Part shown: positions 16,469 to 24,300 of the stretch, piece after piece
Position numbering within the stretch: the first letter of the stretch is position 1
How the letters are laid out: each line of letters begins with the position of its first letter
DNA from: UBA940 sp964464465
Lineage (GTDB): Bacteria; Bacteroidota; Bacteroidia; Bacteroidales; Rikenellaceae
NCBI GenBank assembly: GCA_964464465.1
Contig: CAYXGF010000010.1
Span: 1-41,629, forward strand
DNA: 41,629 bases
Reading direction: 5' to 3'
Made by a program: the position numbers and the translations under genes
Notes under the pieces: generated by a model
What the model was told of the DNA's origin: nothing
The model's database searches: none
The model's input: only the letters and a program-made list of their open reading frames with translations

Positions 16469-17119
16469 ATGAAAAGAATCCTTGTTGCGGCCGTCCTGCT
16501 GCTGGGAGCGGTGCAGCTGTCGGCCCAGAACGAATACAATTTTCAGAAACGCAGCATGTACCAGCAGTTGCCGGTCGGCAAGACCGATATAGTGTTTCTC
16601 GGCAACAGCATAACGGACTACGGTCCGTGGGAAGAGTTTTTCCCCGGCTGCAAGATAAAGAACCGCGGTATATCCGGCGATAGGACATCGTGGATGCTGG
16701 AACGTCTGGACCCGATAGTGAAAGGTTCTCCGCGCAAGCTGTTCCTGATGATAGGCATTAACGATTTGGCCGCCGGAGTGTCGCCCGAGACCGTCGCCGG
16801 CAACATTGCCCGGATAGTCGAGCGTTTCCGCACCGAATCCCCGCGGACGAAACTCTACGTGCAGAGCATACTTCCCGTAAATAACAACATCCCGAAACAT
16901 GCCCGTCATCACGGCTCGAAGGATGCCGAGATAATCCGTACCAACGAACTGATAAAGGAGCTTTGCGGACGGTACGGAGTGTGCTACGTCGATGTCTATT
17001 CGTCCCTTGTCGGCGAGGACGGCAAATTGAAACTGGAATACACCAACGACGGTCTGCATCTGATGATGCCCGGGTACGAGGTTTGGAAAGGTGTGATAGA
17101 AAAGTACGTCAGGAAGTGA
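16469..17119 (+). CDS. Secreted SGNH/GDSL-family esterase
   Basis: A 216-residue exported hydrolase: signal peptide MKRILVAAVLLLGAVQLSAQ, then the four SGNH blocks with the nucleophile Ser in FLGNSITDYG, Gly in the GISGDRTS block, Asn in MIGINDLA and the Asp/His pair in NDGLHLM. Family members deacetylate sugars or act on lipids; the substrate is unknown. The start ATG 16469 is the one that gives a signal peptide. A paralog of similar layout is at 22870-23535. The final TGA overlaps the GTG start of cca by four bases. Confidence 0.88.
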   Translation: MKRILVAAVLLLGAVQLSAQNEYNFQKRSMYQQLPVGKTDIVFLGNSITDYGPWEEFFPGCKIKNRGISGDRTSWMLERLDPIVKGSPRKLFLMIGINDLAAGVSPETVAGNIARIVERFRTESPRTKLYVQSILPVNNNIPKHARHHGSKDAEIIRTNELIKELCGRYGVCYVDVYSSLVGEDGKLKLEYTNDGLHLMMPGYEVWKGVIEKYVRK

Positions 17120-18555
17120 TAGAACCATTGAGTCTGCCCGTATTCGGACGCATTTCGCGTTTGGCCGCTGAAATGGGCGTAAGGGCTTATGTTATCGGAG
17201 GATACGTAAGGGATTATTATCTGCATCGTCCGTGCAGCGATGTCGATATAGTGGTCGATGGCGACGGCGTTCTTCTGGCTGGTGCCCTGGGACGCGAGTT
17301 GCATGCCAAGGTCACTGTTTTCAAGACTTTCGGGACAGCCATGCTGAAAACCGGAGGCATGGAGATAGAGTTTGTTGGAGCCCGCAAGGAGTCTTACAGC
17401 AGCGACTCGCGCAAGCCGCGCGTCAGTGCCGGAACAATCGAGGATGACCAGCTGCGGCGCGACTTTACCATAAATGCGCTGGCATGGTCTCTGAACAGCG
17501 ATGATTTCGGGCGGCTTGTCGACCCGTTCGGCGGCATGGATGATTTGCGCGACTATATAATACGCACTCCGTGCGATGCCGACATAACTTTTTCCGACGA
17601 CCCGCTGCGCATGATGCGGGCAATTCGTTTCTCATCGCAGCTGGGATTCGATATAGAGCCTGCCACGTTCGAGGCCATACGCCGCAATGCGGAACGTATA
17701 AGGATTGTTTCGCGCGAGCGTATTATTACGGAACTCAACAAGATAGTTCTCTCGCCGTGTCCGTCGATGGGATTCATGTCGCTCGACAGCGCAGGACTGC
17801 TTAAACTGATATTCCCGGAGCTGGACCGTCTGAAAGGTGTCGAGCGTGTCGGAGGCAACGCGCACAAGGACAATTTTCTGCATACGCTCAAAGTGCTGGA
17901 CAACGTGTCGGCCAAAAGCGACGATTTGTGGCTCCGCTGGGCCGCGCTGCTGCACGATATAGCCAAGCCGCAGACAAAGGCCTACGATGCCCGTGTCGGC
18001 TGGACATTCCACGGGCACGAGGTGGTCGGTGCGAGGATGATACCTTCGATATTCCGGAATATGCGGCTGCCGATGAACGAGCACATGAAGTTCGTTCAGA
18101 AAATGGTGGCGCTGCATTTGCGCCCGATAGTTCTGTCGGAGGATTTGGTTACGGATTCGGCCGTCCGGCGCCTGTTGTTCGAGGCGGGGGATGATGTGGA
18201 GTCGCTGATGTGTCTTTGCGAGGCCGACATAACCTCGGGAAACGATGCCAAGGTGCGCCGTTTTCTCGCCAATTTCCAGCTTGTGCGTCGCAAGATGAAG
18301 GATATCGAGGAGAAGGACCGCGTGCGGAACTTCCAGCCTCCGGTCAGCGGCGAGCTTATCATGAGCACCTACGGACTGCCGCCGTGCAGGGAGGTGGGCG
18401 ACATAAAGGCCGCTATCAAGGAGGCGATTCTGGACGGCGTGATATCGAATGACTACTCTCAGGCGTATGCTTTTATGGAGAAACTCGCTTCCGAAATGGG
18501 GCTGACAAAGAAGTCCGCAGACAGCGCGGATTCTGTTGCTGCACCATCCGAATGA
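17116..18555 (+). CDS. cca: CCA-adding / tRNA nucleotidyltransferase family protein with HD domain
   Basis: Class II nucleotidyltransferase that probably builds or repairs the 3' CCA of tRNA; poly(A) polymerase is the alternative within this family. Conserved parts include AYVIGGYVRDYYL, the metal-binding pair in SDVDIVV, the RRDFTINALAW motif, and DPFGGMDDL. An HD phosphohydrolase domain follows (WAALLHDIAKPQT). No suitable ATG exists. The GTG at 17116, overlapping the preceding TGA as GTGA, gives 479 residues and an N-terminus of normal length. The frame is open further upstream but that part is inside the esterase gene. Confidence 0.9.
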   Translation: MIEPLSLPVFGRISRLAAEMGVRAYVIGGYVRDYYLHRPCSDVDIVVDGDGVLLAGALGRELHAKVTVFKTFGTAMLKTGGMEIEFVGARKESYSSDSRKPRVSAGTIEDDQLRRDFTINALAWSLNSDDFGRLVDPFGGMDDLRDYIIRTPCDADITFSDDPLRMMRAIRFSSQLGFDIEPATFEAIRRNAERIRIVSRERIITELNKIVLSPCPSMGFMSLDSAGLLKLIFPELDRLKGVERVGGNAHKDNFLHTLKVLDNVSAKSDDLWLRWAALLHDIAKPQTKAYDARVGWTFHGHEVVGARMIPSIFRNMRLPMNEHMKFVQKMVALHLRPIVLSEDLVTDSAVRRLLFEAGDDVESLMCLCEADITSGNDAKVRRFLANFQLVRRKMKDIEEKDRVRNFQPPVSGELIMSTYGLPPCREVGDIKAAIKEAILDGVISNDYSQAYAFMEKLASEMGLTKKSADSADSVAAPSE

Positions 18556-18633
18556 GATATGCGTTTCGGGGGCTTAGGTGCGGTGGCATTCGCATGACCG
18601 CTGCTAAAATGTGTTTTTGCGTATGCTGAGCCG

Positions 18634-18856
18634 TATCGCCGGTTTAGCCGAAGATACTTGGTCTTTGCGGCTTGAATCAATGTTTCCGGTTTGTACCTGT
18701 TTGTATCGTTGGCCTTCGGTCGAAGATACTTCACCTCGGCAAAACTGCAAATAAATTTGCTTTTGCGCCCTCGCTTATTCGTATCGTTGGCCTGCGGCCC
18801 AAGATACTCCCGTTCGGCAAAATGCAAGCGAGCTTGCTTTTGCGCTCACTTAATCG
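18634..18856 (+). repeat. Tandem 70-78-bp promoter-like hairpin repeats upstream of pyrD
   Basis: Three consecutive units pointing at pyrD: 18634-18703 (degenerate), 18704-18781 (78 bp) and 18782-18856 (75 bp). They belong to the same family as the array before nadK. Units two and three start TATCGTTGGCC, carry AAGATACT, then TCGGCAAAA, a hairpin around GCAAATAAATTTGC or GCAAGCGAGCTTGC, and a CTTATTCG-like end. The array stops at the TATCTTTG box of pyrD. Bases 18556-18633 hold no gene; they include GC-rich sequence that may be a further decayed unit. Confidence 0.85.
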
Positions 18857-18864
18857 TATCTTTG
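18833..18864 (+). promoter_or_regulatory. Proximal promoter of pyrD
   Basis: CTTG (18833-18836), 20-bp spacer, TATCTTTG (18857-18864), 26 bp before the pyrD ATG. As with nadK, the upstream element falls in the second hairpin of the last repeat unit. Confidence 0.65.
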
Positions 18865-18890
18865 CAGCGATTTAAATATGTTCGGAAATT

Positions 18891-19946
18891 ATGTACGACA
18901 GTATTGTTAAACCTCTGTTGTTTCTGTTCAGCCCGGAACGAATCCACACCATAACGGTCGGTATTCTGCGTCTGCTGGGGCATATACCGGGAATGAGATT
19001 TCTTGCAGGACTTTTTTTCAGGGTGAAGAATCCCGCCTTGCAGCGTGAGGTGCTGGGCATAAAATTCCCTAATCCGGTGGGATTGGCTGCCGGATTCGAC
19101 AAGAATGCCGAAGTTTACGACATGCTCTCCGCATTTGGATTCGGATTTGTCGAGGTAGGGGCCATCACTCCTAAGCCGCAGAGCGGAAATCCGCGTCCGA
19201 GGCTGTTCCGTCTGCCGCAGGATGAGGCTGTCATAAACCGTATGGGATTCAATAACAAGGGTATGGACAGCGCCATAGCGCGTCTTCGCCGCGGAAGCCG
19301 TATTCCTATCGGCGCCAACATAGGCAAGAATACGGCCACGCCGAACGATATGGCGCCGGCCGATTACCTGAAACTGTTCCGGAGCCTGTATGAGTACGTG
19401 GATTATTTCGTAGTCAATGTAAGCTGTCCGAATGTCAAGAATATCGGGCAGTTGCAGAGTAAGGAGAACATATTGTCCATTCTGGAACCGTTCTTCGATT
19501 TCCGTCGCGGACAGAACACCTATCGTCCGGTGCTGGTTAAAATATCGCCCGATTTGAGTTTCGGGCAAATCGACGATATAATCGAGGTGCTGATTGACAC
19601 GCCTCTGGACGGAATTGTGGCCACCAATACCACAACCTCGCGCGAGGGATTGCACTCTTCGGAACAGCAAATCGGTAAAATCGGAGCCGGAGGACTTAGC
19701 GGTCGCCCGCTGAAAGAGCGTGCTCTGGAAATCGTGCGTTATGTGCACGAGAAAACCGAGGGCCGTTATCCGATTATAGGAGTCGGCGGAGTGATGAACG
19801 AGCAGGATGCGCTTGACATGCTAGATGCCGGAGCCGATTTGATACAGATTTATACCGGATTCATTTACGGCGGACCTTCTATGGTGCGGCGTATCTGCAA
19901 GGCTATTGCCCAGCGAGAGGCGTCCGCAAAATCGTCGGGCAGGTAG
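18891..19946 (+). CDS. pyrD: Dihydroorotate dehydrogenase, class 2 architecture with Cys at the base position
   Basis: Oxidises dihydroorotate to orotate in pyrimidine synthesis. The 351-residue protein has the N-terminal helical extension (about 1-45) typical of membrane-associated, quinone-dependent class 2 enzymes, followed by NPVGLAAGFDKNAEV, GAITPKPQSGNPRPR, RMGFNNKGMD and the FMN-site segment GVGGVMNEQDAL...IYTGFIY. The active-site loop reads NVSCPN, with Cys179 where E. coli PyrD has the catalytic Ser175 (NISSPN); class 1 enzymes use Cys. The downstream loop NVKNIGQ also differs from the usual TPGLR. It is preceded by the repeat array. Confidence 0.93.
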   Translation: MYDSIVKPLLFLFSPERIHTITVGILRLLGHIPGMRFLAGLFFRVKNPALQREVLGIKFPNPVGLAAGFDKNAEVYDMLSAFGFGFVEVGAITPKPQSGNPRPRLFRLPQDEAVINRMGFNNKGMDSAIARLRRGSRIPIGANIGKNTATPNDMAPADYLKLFRSLYEYVDYFVVNVSCPNVKNIGQLQSKENILSILEPFFDFRRGQNTYRPVLVKISPDLSFGQIDDIIEVLIDTPLDGIVATNTTTSREGLHSSEQQIGKIGAGGLSGRPLKERALEIVRYVHEKTEGRYPIIGVGGVMNEQDALDMLDAGADLIQIYTGFIYGGPSMVRRICKAIAQREASAKSSGR

Positions 19947-19954
19947 TCCCGGAT

Positions 19955-19962
19955 TAATTTTG
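19955..19962 (+). promoter_or_regulatory. Possible -7 box for cinA
   Basis: TAATTTTG matches TAnnTTTG, 58 bp before the cinA ATG. No clear -33 element. Confidence 0.35.
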
Positions 19963-20020
19963 TGTCGCCGGGGCGGGGGATAGTTCTCGGCGATTTGTCC
20001 AAGCGATAAACGGAAGAATC

Positions 20021-21289
20021 ATGAATGCATATGTAATCACGGTCGGTGACGAGATTCTCATCGGTCAGATTGTCGATACCAATGCCGCATATATTTCACG
20101 CTGTCTGGGCGATATCGGCATAACCGTCGAGGAGCGTATCTCGGTGGGGGATGATGCCGAACGCATTGCCGAAGCCATCGGCCGCGGAATGTCGCGCTGC
20201 CGGGTGGTCATCATGACAGGCGGTCTGGGACCCACGCGCGATGATATTACCAAGCGCACGCTCTCTGCATATTTCGACTCTCCTCTGGTGCGTCACGAGC
20301 CTACATATGCGGCGGTGCGCGATATGCTCGCCCGGCGCGGTATAGAGTTTAATGAACTGAACCGCGGCCAGGCCGATGTTCCGGCTTGCTGTACGGTTCT
20401 GCCCAACCGCAACGGAACGGCTCCCGGCATGTGGTTCGAGCGTGACGGCAGGATTCTGGTTTCGCTTGCCGGAGTCCCGTTCGAGATGAAGGCGCTTATG
20501 GACGAGCAGGTCGTTCCGCGGCTGAAAGAGATGTTCAGTCTGCGAAGCAACGTACATCGCACTATGATTACTTTCGGGCTGGCCGAATCTGTCCTTGCCA
20601 AGAAAATAGAGCCGTGGGAAGACTCTCTGCCTGAGTGGCTGCATCTGGCGTATCTGCCCTCGCCGTCCGCCATACGGCTCCGGCTCTCTGCGTACGATAC
20701 TGATGCGGCGAGTGCCAGGGAGCTGATAGATTCTCTCTTTTCACAGCTCGAACGGATGATAGGCCCCTATGTGATAGGCTATGATGACTGTTCCGTCGTT
20801 GATTCGGTCATGGAACTGCTTGCGCTCAGGCAGGCTACCGTTGCGGTGGCCGAGAGCTGCACCGGCGGGCGCATTGCGTCGCAGATTGTGGAGAAGGCCG
20901 GCGCTTCGCAGTATTTCCTGTGCGGAGTGGTGTCGTACAGCAATGAATCGAAAGCCGGTATTCTCGGAGTCAGTGCCGGGGACATAGAGCGTTACGGGGC
21001 TGTCAGCAGTCAGGTTGCGGCGCAGATGGCCGAAGGTGTCAGACGTATTTCCGGAGCCGATTACGGTGTCGCTACTACCGGTATAGCCGGTCCGGGCGGC
21101 GGTACTGCGGAAAAGCCGGTGGGCACGGTATGGATAGGCATTGCCACGGCGGAAAAAGTAGTGACGCGCCGCATGTGCTACGGGCAGCTCAGGCAGCAGA
21201 ACATAGAGCGGGCGAGCGCATCGGCTCTCGCATTGCTGCGGCTGGCTCTTATGGACTGTCTGGACGAAAGCGAGGATGTTCAGCTGTAA
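20021..21289 (+). CDS. cinA: CinA-family protein with NMN amidohydrolase domain
   Basis: A 422-residue two-domain protein. The N-terminal molybdopterin-binding-like (MoCF) domain is marked by GDEILIGQIVDTNA and MTGGLGPTRDD. The C-terminal CinA/PncC domain (from about residue 260) is marked by AESCTGGRIAS, GVVSYSNESKAGILGV and TTGIAGPGGGT. The C-terminal domain usually deamidates nicotinamide mononucleotide, returning it to NAD+ synthesis; the N-terminal domain in this family has ADP-ribose pyrophosphatase activity in some members. Together with nadE and nadK it is a third NAD-metabolism gene in the window. Confidence 0.92.
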   Translation: MNAYVITVGDEILIGQIVDTNAAYISRCLGDIGITVEERISVGDDAERIAEAIGRGMSRCRVVIMTGGLGPTRDDITKRTLSAYFDSPLVRHEPTYAAVRDMLARRGIEFNELNRGQADVPACCTVLPNRNGTAPGMWFERDGRILVSLAGVPFEMKALMDEQVVPRLKEMFSLRSNVHRTMITFGLAESVLAKKIEPWEDSLPEWLHLAYLPSPSAIRLRLSAYDTDAASARELIDSLFSQLERMIGPYVIGYDDCSVVDSVMELLALRQATVAVAESCTGGRIASQIVEKAGASQYFLCGVVSYSNESKAGILGVSAGDIERYGAVSSQVAAQMAEGVRRISGADYGVATTGIAGPGGGTAEKPVGTVWIGIATAEKVVTRRMCYGQLRQQNIERASASALALLRLALMDCLDESEDVQL

Positions 21290-21402
21290 CAGTAGCCGGT
21301 TCTTGTGATTCGCGGCTGCGAGATTCATCATTGGAGGCTATTGCACGTCTGGCCGCGATGGTGTAATTTCGTGTATTGAAATTTCATTTACAGAACTTTC
21401 CT

Positions 21403-22131
21403 ATGGACAATAATTCATCGTGCCGGAATTCCCGGCCGCGGCCGTCGATTTTATCCTCAAAGATGAAAGCCGCCGAACTTATCGAATCCGATTACGGCCT
21501 GCTGCCGGTATTTTCCCGTTTCGGCATACGCATGGGGTTCGGGGATGTGAGTGTCGGGGAGCTTTGCGGGCGTTACGGCATTTCGTCCGAACTGTTTCTG
21601 CTGATATGCAGGATATACTCTTTGCGGGATTACATGCCGTCCGACAGCGGTCTGTGCCGGAACGATTTGGAAGGAATAATGCGGTATCTGCACAATTCGC
21701 ACGCCTACTATTCCGAGGAGGCCATTCCGCATCTGAGTGCCGATATGAATGTGCTGATGAACAGCTGCGACAAAAATCATCACAGGGTTCTGGCGCATTT
21801 TTTTGCGGATTACATTGCTGAGGTGGACAATCATTTAGCTTATGAGGAGAGGGTCGTTTTTCCGTATGTGAGGGTTGTACTCGGAGGCGAGGCCGCCACT
21901 GAATACCGGATTGTCACCTTCGAGGACAATCATGGCGATATAGATGAGAAGCTGAGCGACTTGAAGAATATAATTATCAAATACCTGCCTGAGAACTGCT
22001 CCGATACGGTGCGTTATGAAGTGCTGTCCGGGATATTGCGCTTGGAGGAAGACCTGTGCAAACATACGCTCGTGGAGAACAACGTTCTCATTCCGTTGGT
22101 TCAAAAAGTGGAGAGAGATGCAGCGCGATAA
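21403..22131 (+). CDS. Hemerythrin-domain protein with ScdA-like N-terminus
   Basis: A 242-residue cytoplasmic protein. Residues about 21-75 (MKAAELIESDYGLLPVFSRFGI...ELCGRYGI) resemble the N-terminal domain of ScdA/RIC iron-centre repair proteins but lack its Cys pair. Residues about 90-235 form a four-helix hemerythrin-like domain with candidate di-iron ligands H97/H100/H110, H126/H132, H144 with E148 or E149 (DNHLAYEERVVFP), H177, H221 and E225. It may sense O2 or NO, or store iron or oxygen. The start ATG 21403 is preferred over an upstream TTG. The last 14 bases overlap the LuxR-type regulator gene, so the two are translationally coupled and probably work together. Confidence 0.82.
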   Translation: MDNNSSCRNSRPRPSILSSKMKAAELIESDYGLLPVFSRFGIRMGFGDVSVGELCGRYGISSELFLLICRIYSLRDYMPSDSGLCRNDLEGIMRYLHNSHAYYSEEAIPHLSADMNVLMNSCDKNHHRVLAHFFADYIAEVDNHLAYEERVVFPYVRVVLGGEAATEYRIVTFEDNHGDIDEKLSDLKNIIIKYLPENCSDTVRYEVLSGILRLEEDLCKHTLVENNVLIPLVQKVERDAAR

Positions 22132-22720
22132 GATATGCCGTATTGTGATAGTCGAACCTTCGGCCGTTGTCCGTGCGGGATTGGAGGCATTGCTGTCTGC
22201 CCGGACGGATATTAAGGTTGCGGCTTGTTTTGAGAGTATTGACGGCTGCGCGGAGCGTATCGCGTCGCTGCATCCGGATGTGGTGCTGATAAATCCTGTG
22301 CTCGTGTGTCAGCGCTCCGGTTCTGCTGTAAGGAGCCTGTTTCCAGAGATGAACGGCAGTGCTGTCGTGGCATTCGTGTATGGACTTTTCAGCGAGCGGG
22401 TCCTGGGACAGTACGACGGAGTTGTCACCATTCATGACGGAGCGGGCAGTATCGCCTCAAAGATTCGCGGAGCACTGGAAAGTACGGCGGGACGCTTCCC
22501 CGGTGAGAGTGCGGAACTTTCGGAACGCGAGCGCGAGATATTGATTTCGGTTGCCAAGGGCCTTGCCAACAAGGAAATCGCCGAACGTCATCATATCTCG
22601 ATATATACCGTGATAACCCACCGTAAGAATATAACCCGTAAGACGGGCATAAAATCCGTTGCGGGTCTTACGGTTTACGCGCTGCTTAACAATCTGATAG
22701 ATTATCCCGAGATGCAGTAG
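22118..22720 (+). CDS. LuxR-type regulator with degenerate receiver domain
   Basis: A 200-residue transcription regulator. Residues 8-115 look like a response-regulator receiver, but the acidic pair is replaced (IVIVEPS, E13-P14) and the phospho-acceptor position is Asn59 (DVVLINP), so normal phosphorylation is unlikely. The C-terminal LuxR/NarL helix-turn-helix is intact (LSEREREILISVAKGLANKEIAERHHIS...HRKNITRKTG). The ATG at 22118 lies inside the hemerythrin gene. The simplest reading is a DNA-binding protein whose activity is set by the hemerythrin partner rather than by a kinase; this is inference. Confidence 0.85.
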   Translation: MQRDKICRIVIVEPSAVVRAGLEALLSARTDIKVAACFESIDGCAERIASLHPDVVLINPVLVCQRSGSAVRSLFPEMNGSAVVAFVYGLFSERVLGQYDGVVTIHDGAGSIASKIRGALESTAGRFPGESAELSEREREILISVAKGLANKEIAERHHISIYTVITHRKNITRKTGIKSVAGLTVYALLNNLIDYPEMQ

Positions 22721-22813
22721 GCGGTGACCGTGTCGCCTGGGCGGTTGGCCCCGCCGTCCGGAATTAAATATGCGTTTCGCGCCACAGCATGGCCGCCATA
22801 GAGTCCGTCACAA

Positions 22814-22850
22814 AGAGACACCGCCGCGAATTTTTCGCAGCGGTGTCTCT
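22814..22850 (-). terminator. Terminator of the second SGNH hydrolase gene
   Basis: AGAGACACCGC (22814-22824) pairs with GCGGTGTCTCT (22840-22850), 20 bp past the minus-strand stop. The following T-run is short (TTTGTG), so strength is uncertain. Confidence 0.65.
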
Positions 22851-22869
22851 CTTGCAGTATGCGGTTTTA

Positions 22870-23535
22870 CTATTTGAATCTTTTGAGAGCCGGAGCTATG
22901 ATGGATTCCATTACGTCGTATCCTTCCGCAGTAGGATGGACTCCGTCCTTTGTGTATGCTGGGTTGAGGGCTCCGTCTTCCGTGACCATCGGAGTGTAGA
23001 AGTCCACCCATACGAGTTTATGCTCGCGGGCATATTTTTCGAGCATCGCGTTGAGCTCCTTTATGGTTTCTACCGGGTCCACATCCTTGCGCCAGCCGAA
23101 CTTTTTGGCTGGCAGTACGGAACATAATATCGGTTTGATCTTGTTGGCCTGAGCCAGCTGTATCATCGAGACGATGTTCTGGAAGATGTATTCCGTTTTA
23201 ATCGCACCGTTGTTGAGGGCTATGTCGTTGGTGCCGGACAGAATAACCACGGCTTTCGGGTGCAGGTTTATCACGTCGTTTCTGAATCTGCACAGCATCT
23301 GCGACGATACCTGACCGCTGATGCCGCGTCCTTCGTAGTTGTTGTCAGTGAAGTACGAAGGATGTTTTTCGGCCCAGCCCTCGGTTATCGAATTACCCAT
23401 GAAAACGACGGCGGGAGCGGTTTTTCTTTGAGCGTTGGCCTGCTCGTAGCGGGAGTGGTTTGCCCAGTCATTTCTTTGTGCCTGTGCCGAAACTACTGTC
23501 AGCAGGACCAATAATGAAGCGATTAGATTTTTCAT
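22870..23535 (-). CDS. Secreted SGNH/GDSL-family hydrolase
   Basis: A 221-residue exported esterase-like protein. The signal peptide (MKNLIASLLVLLTVVSAQAQ) is followed by the SGNH blocks: Ser in VVFMGNSITEGW, Gly in GRGISGQVSSQ, Asn in LSGTNDIA, and the Asp/His pair in KDGVHPTAEG. Members resemble platelet-activating-factor acetylhydrolase-like and sugar O-acetyl esterases; the substrate is unknown. The start at 23535 gives the signal peptide and lies 27 bp after a TAACTTTG -7 box. Confidence 0.88.
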   Translation of the reverse strand: MKNLIASLLVLLTVVSAQAQRNDWANHSRYEQANAQRKTAPAVVFMGNSITEGWAEKHPSYFTDNNYEGRGISGQVSSQMLCRFRNDVINLHPKAVVILSGTNDIALNNGAIKTEYIFQNIVSMIQLAQANKIKPILCSVLPAKKFGWRKDVDPVETIKELNAMLEKYAREHKLVWVDFYTPMVTEDGALNPAYTKDGVHPTAEGYDVMESIIAPALKRFK

Positions 23536-23562
23536 ATATTTTTGCGTTATTGTGTCTACTGG

Positions 23563-23570
23563 CAAAGTTA
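23563..23570 (-). promoter_or_regulatory. -7 box for the SGNH hydrolase at 22870-23535
   Basis: Minus-strand TAACTTTG, a TAnnTTTG match 27 bp before the ATG. The -33 element is not clear. Confidence 0.5.
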
Positions 23571-23655
23571 AGAATAAAATTGTAGATTTTACGCTAAAAA
23601 GAGGGTTTCCTGCCTGGTTGCGACTTGCGGAGGGTGGTGTGTGCCGGAAAAAAAC

Positions 23656-23663
23656 TATTTTTG
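23656..23663 (+). promoter_or_regulatory. -7 box for the small monooxygenase-like lipoprotein
   Basis: TATTTTTG matches TAnnTTTG, 23 bp before ATG 23687. It supports that start over the longer open frame. Confidence 0.5.
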
Positions 23664-23686
23664 CATGTCTGAAATATCATAATGCT

Positions 23687-24037
23687 ATGAATAAACTTTT
23701 TATTGCCGGATTGCTTGCAGCGGCAATGTGTGCATGCGTCTCGAAAGAAGGGGAGAAGAAGGTGCGTCTTAACGTGGAGATGACCGTTTCGGCGCAGAAT
23801 AGGGCCGAACTGCTCGACAACATGCTGCGTCTGGCAGAAGCCTCGCGTGCCGAACAGGGGTGCCTCGGGTACGAGGTATTTGAAAACAGCCGCGATTCTT
23901 TACGGTTTATCATCGTCGAGACGTGGGAGAGTGAGTCGGCGCTTCAAGCTCACCAGCAGACGGAGCATTTCAAAATCCGTGCGGCTAAGAACGGCGAGCT
24001 GAGGACTTCCTCTTCTCTTCTGAAATTCGAGTTTTAG
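23687..24037 (+). CDS. Lipoprotein with antibiotic-biosynthesis-monooxygenase (ABM/YgiN-like) domain
   Basis: A 116-residue protein. An N-terminal lipoprotein signal (MNKLFIAGLLAAAMCAC, lipobox AAMC) is followed by a dimeric alpha/beta-barrel ABM domain: VEMTVSAQNRAELLDNMLRL, SRAEQGCLGYEVFE, FIIVETWESESALQAHQQTEHF. Cytoplasmic relatives act as quinol monooxygenases or heme-degrading enzymes; here the domain would be periplasmic and its substrate is unknown. Start chosen at ATG 23687 for the signal peptide and the promoter position. Bases 24038-24300 downstream hold a GC-rich hairpin right after the stop, AT-rich sequence and the next promoter, but no gene. Confidence 0.82.
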   Translation: MNKLFIAGLLAAAMCACVSKEGEKKVRLNVEMTVSAQNRAELLDNMLRLAEASRAEQGCLGYEVFENSRDSLRFIIVETWESESALQAHQQTEHFKIRAAKNGELRTSSSLLKFEF

Positions 24038-24210
24038 AGCGGCGCCAGCCGCTGCACCTGCTTGCGACTACCACGATATTTAGCGCATAATTTCCCGTTT
24101 TGACAAGATTGTCGTTTCGGATAATAACAACGATTTTTCCGGAACGATGTTTTGTTGTATGCATATAACAAGTTTTATTTATTATATTTTGTAAAAAAGA
24201 ATAGTCCGGA

Positions 24211-24241
24211 CTTGGATATTTGATATAAATACCGTATTTTG
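24211..24241 (+). promoter_or_regulatory. Promoter of the first BF3164-like gene
   Basis: CTTG (24211-24214), 20-bp spacer, TATTTTG (24235-24241). The spacer (GATATTTGATATAAATACCG) closely matches the one at 25482-25501, so the two promoters are duplicates. Confidence 0.6.
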
Positions 24242-24300
24242 CAATTAAACTAAGGGTTTAGTTTTTTTGGTTGTGAAAATTATTGTCTTACGTCTAACTG

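Noticed and set aside
16963..17115. N-terminal extension of the CCA-adding enzyme
   Set aside because: The frame is open there, but it lies within the SGNH hydrolase gene. The GTG at 17116 overlapping the TGA gives the normal family N-terminus.
18672..18875. Open frame made of 25-residue repeats across the pyrD upstream array (and similar frames before nadK)
   Set aside because: A 75-bp unit is a multiple of three, so several frames stay open through the array by default. The units also include 70- and 78-bp versions, hold promoter boxes and hairpins, and change in a pairing-preserving rather than codon-preserving way.
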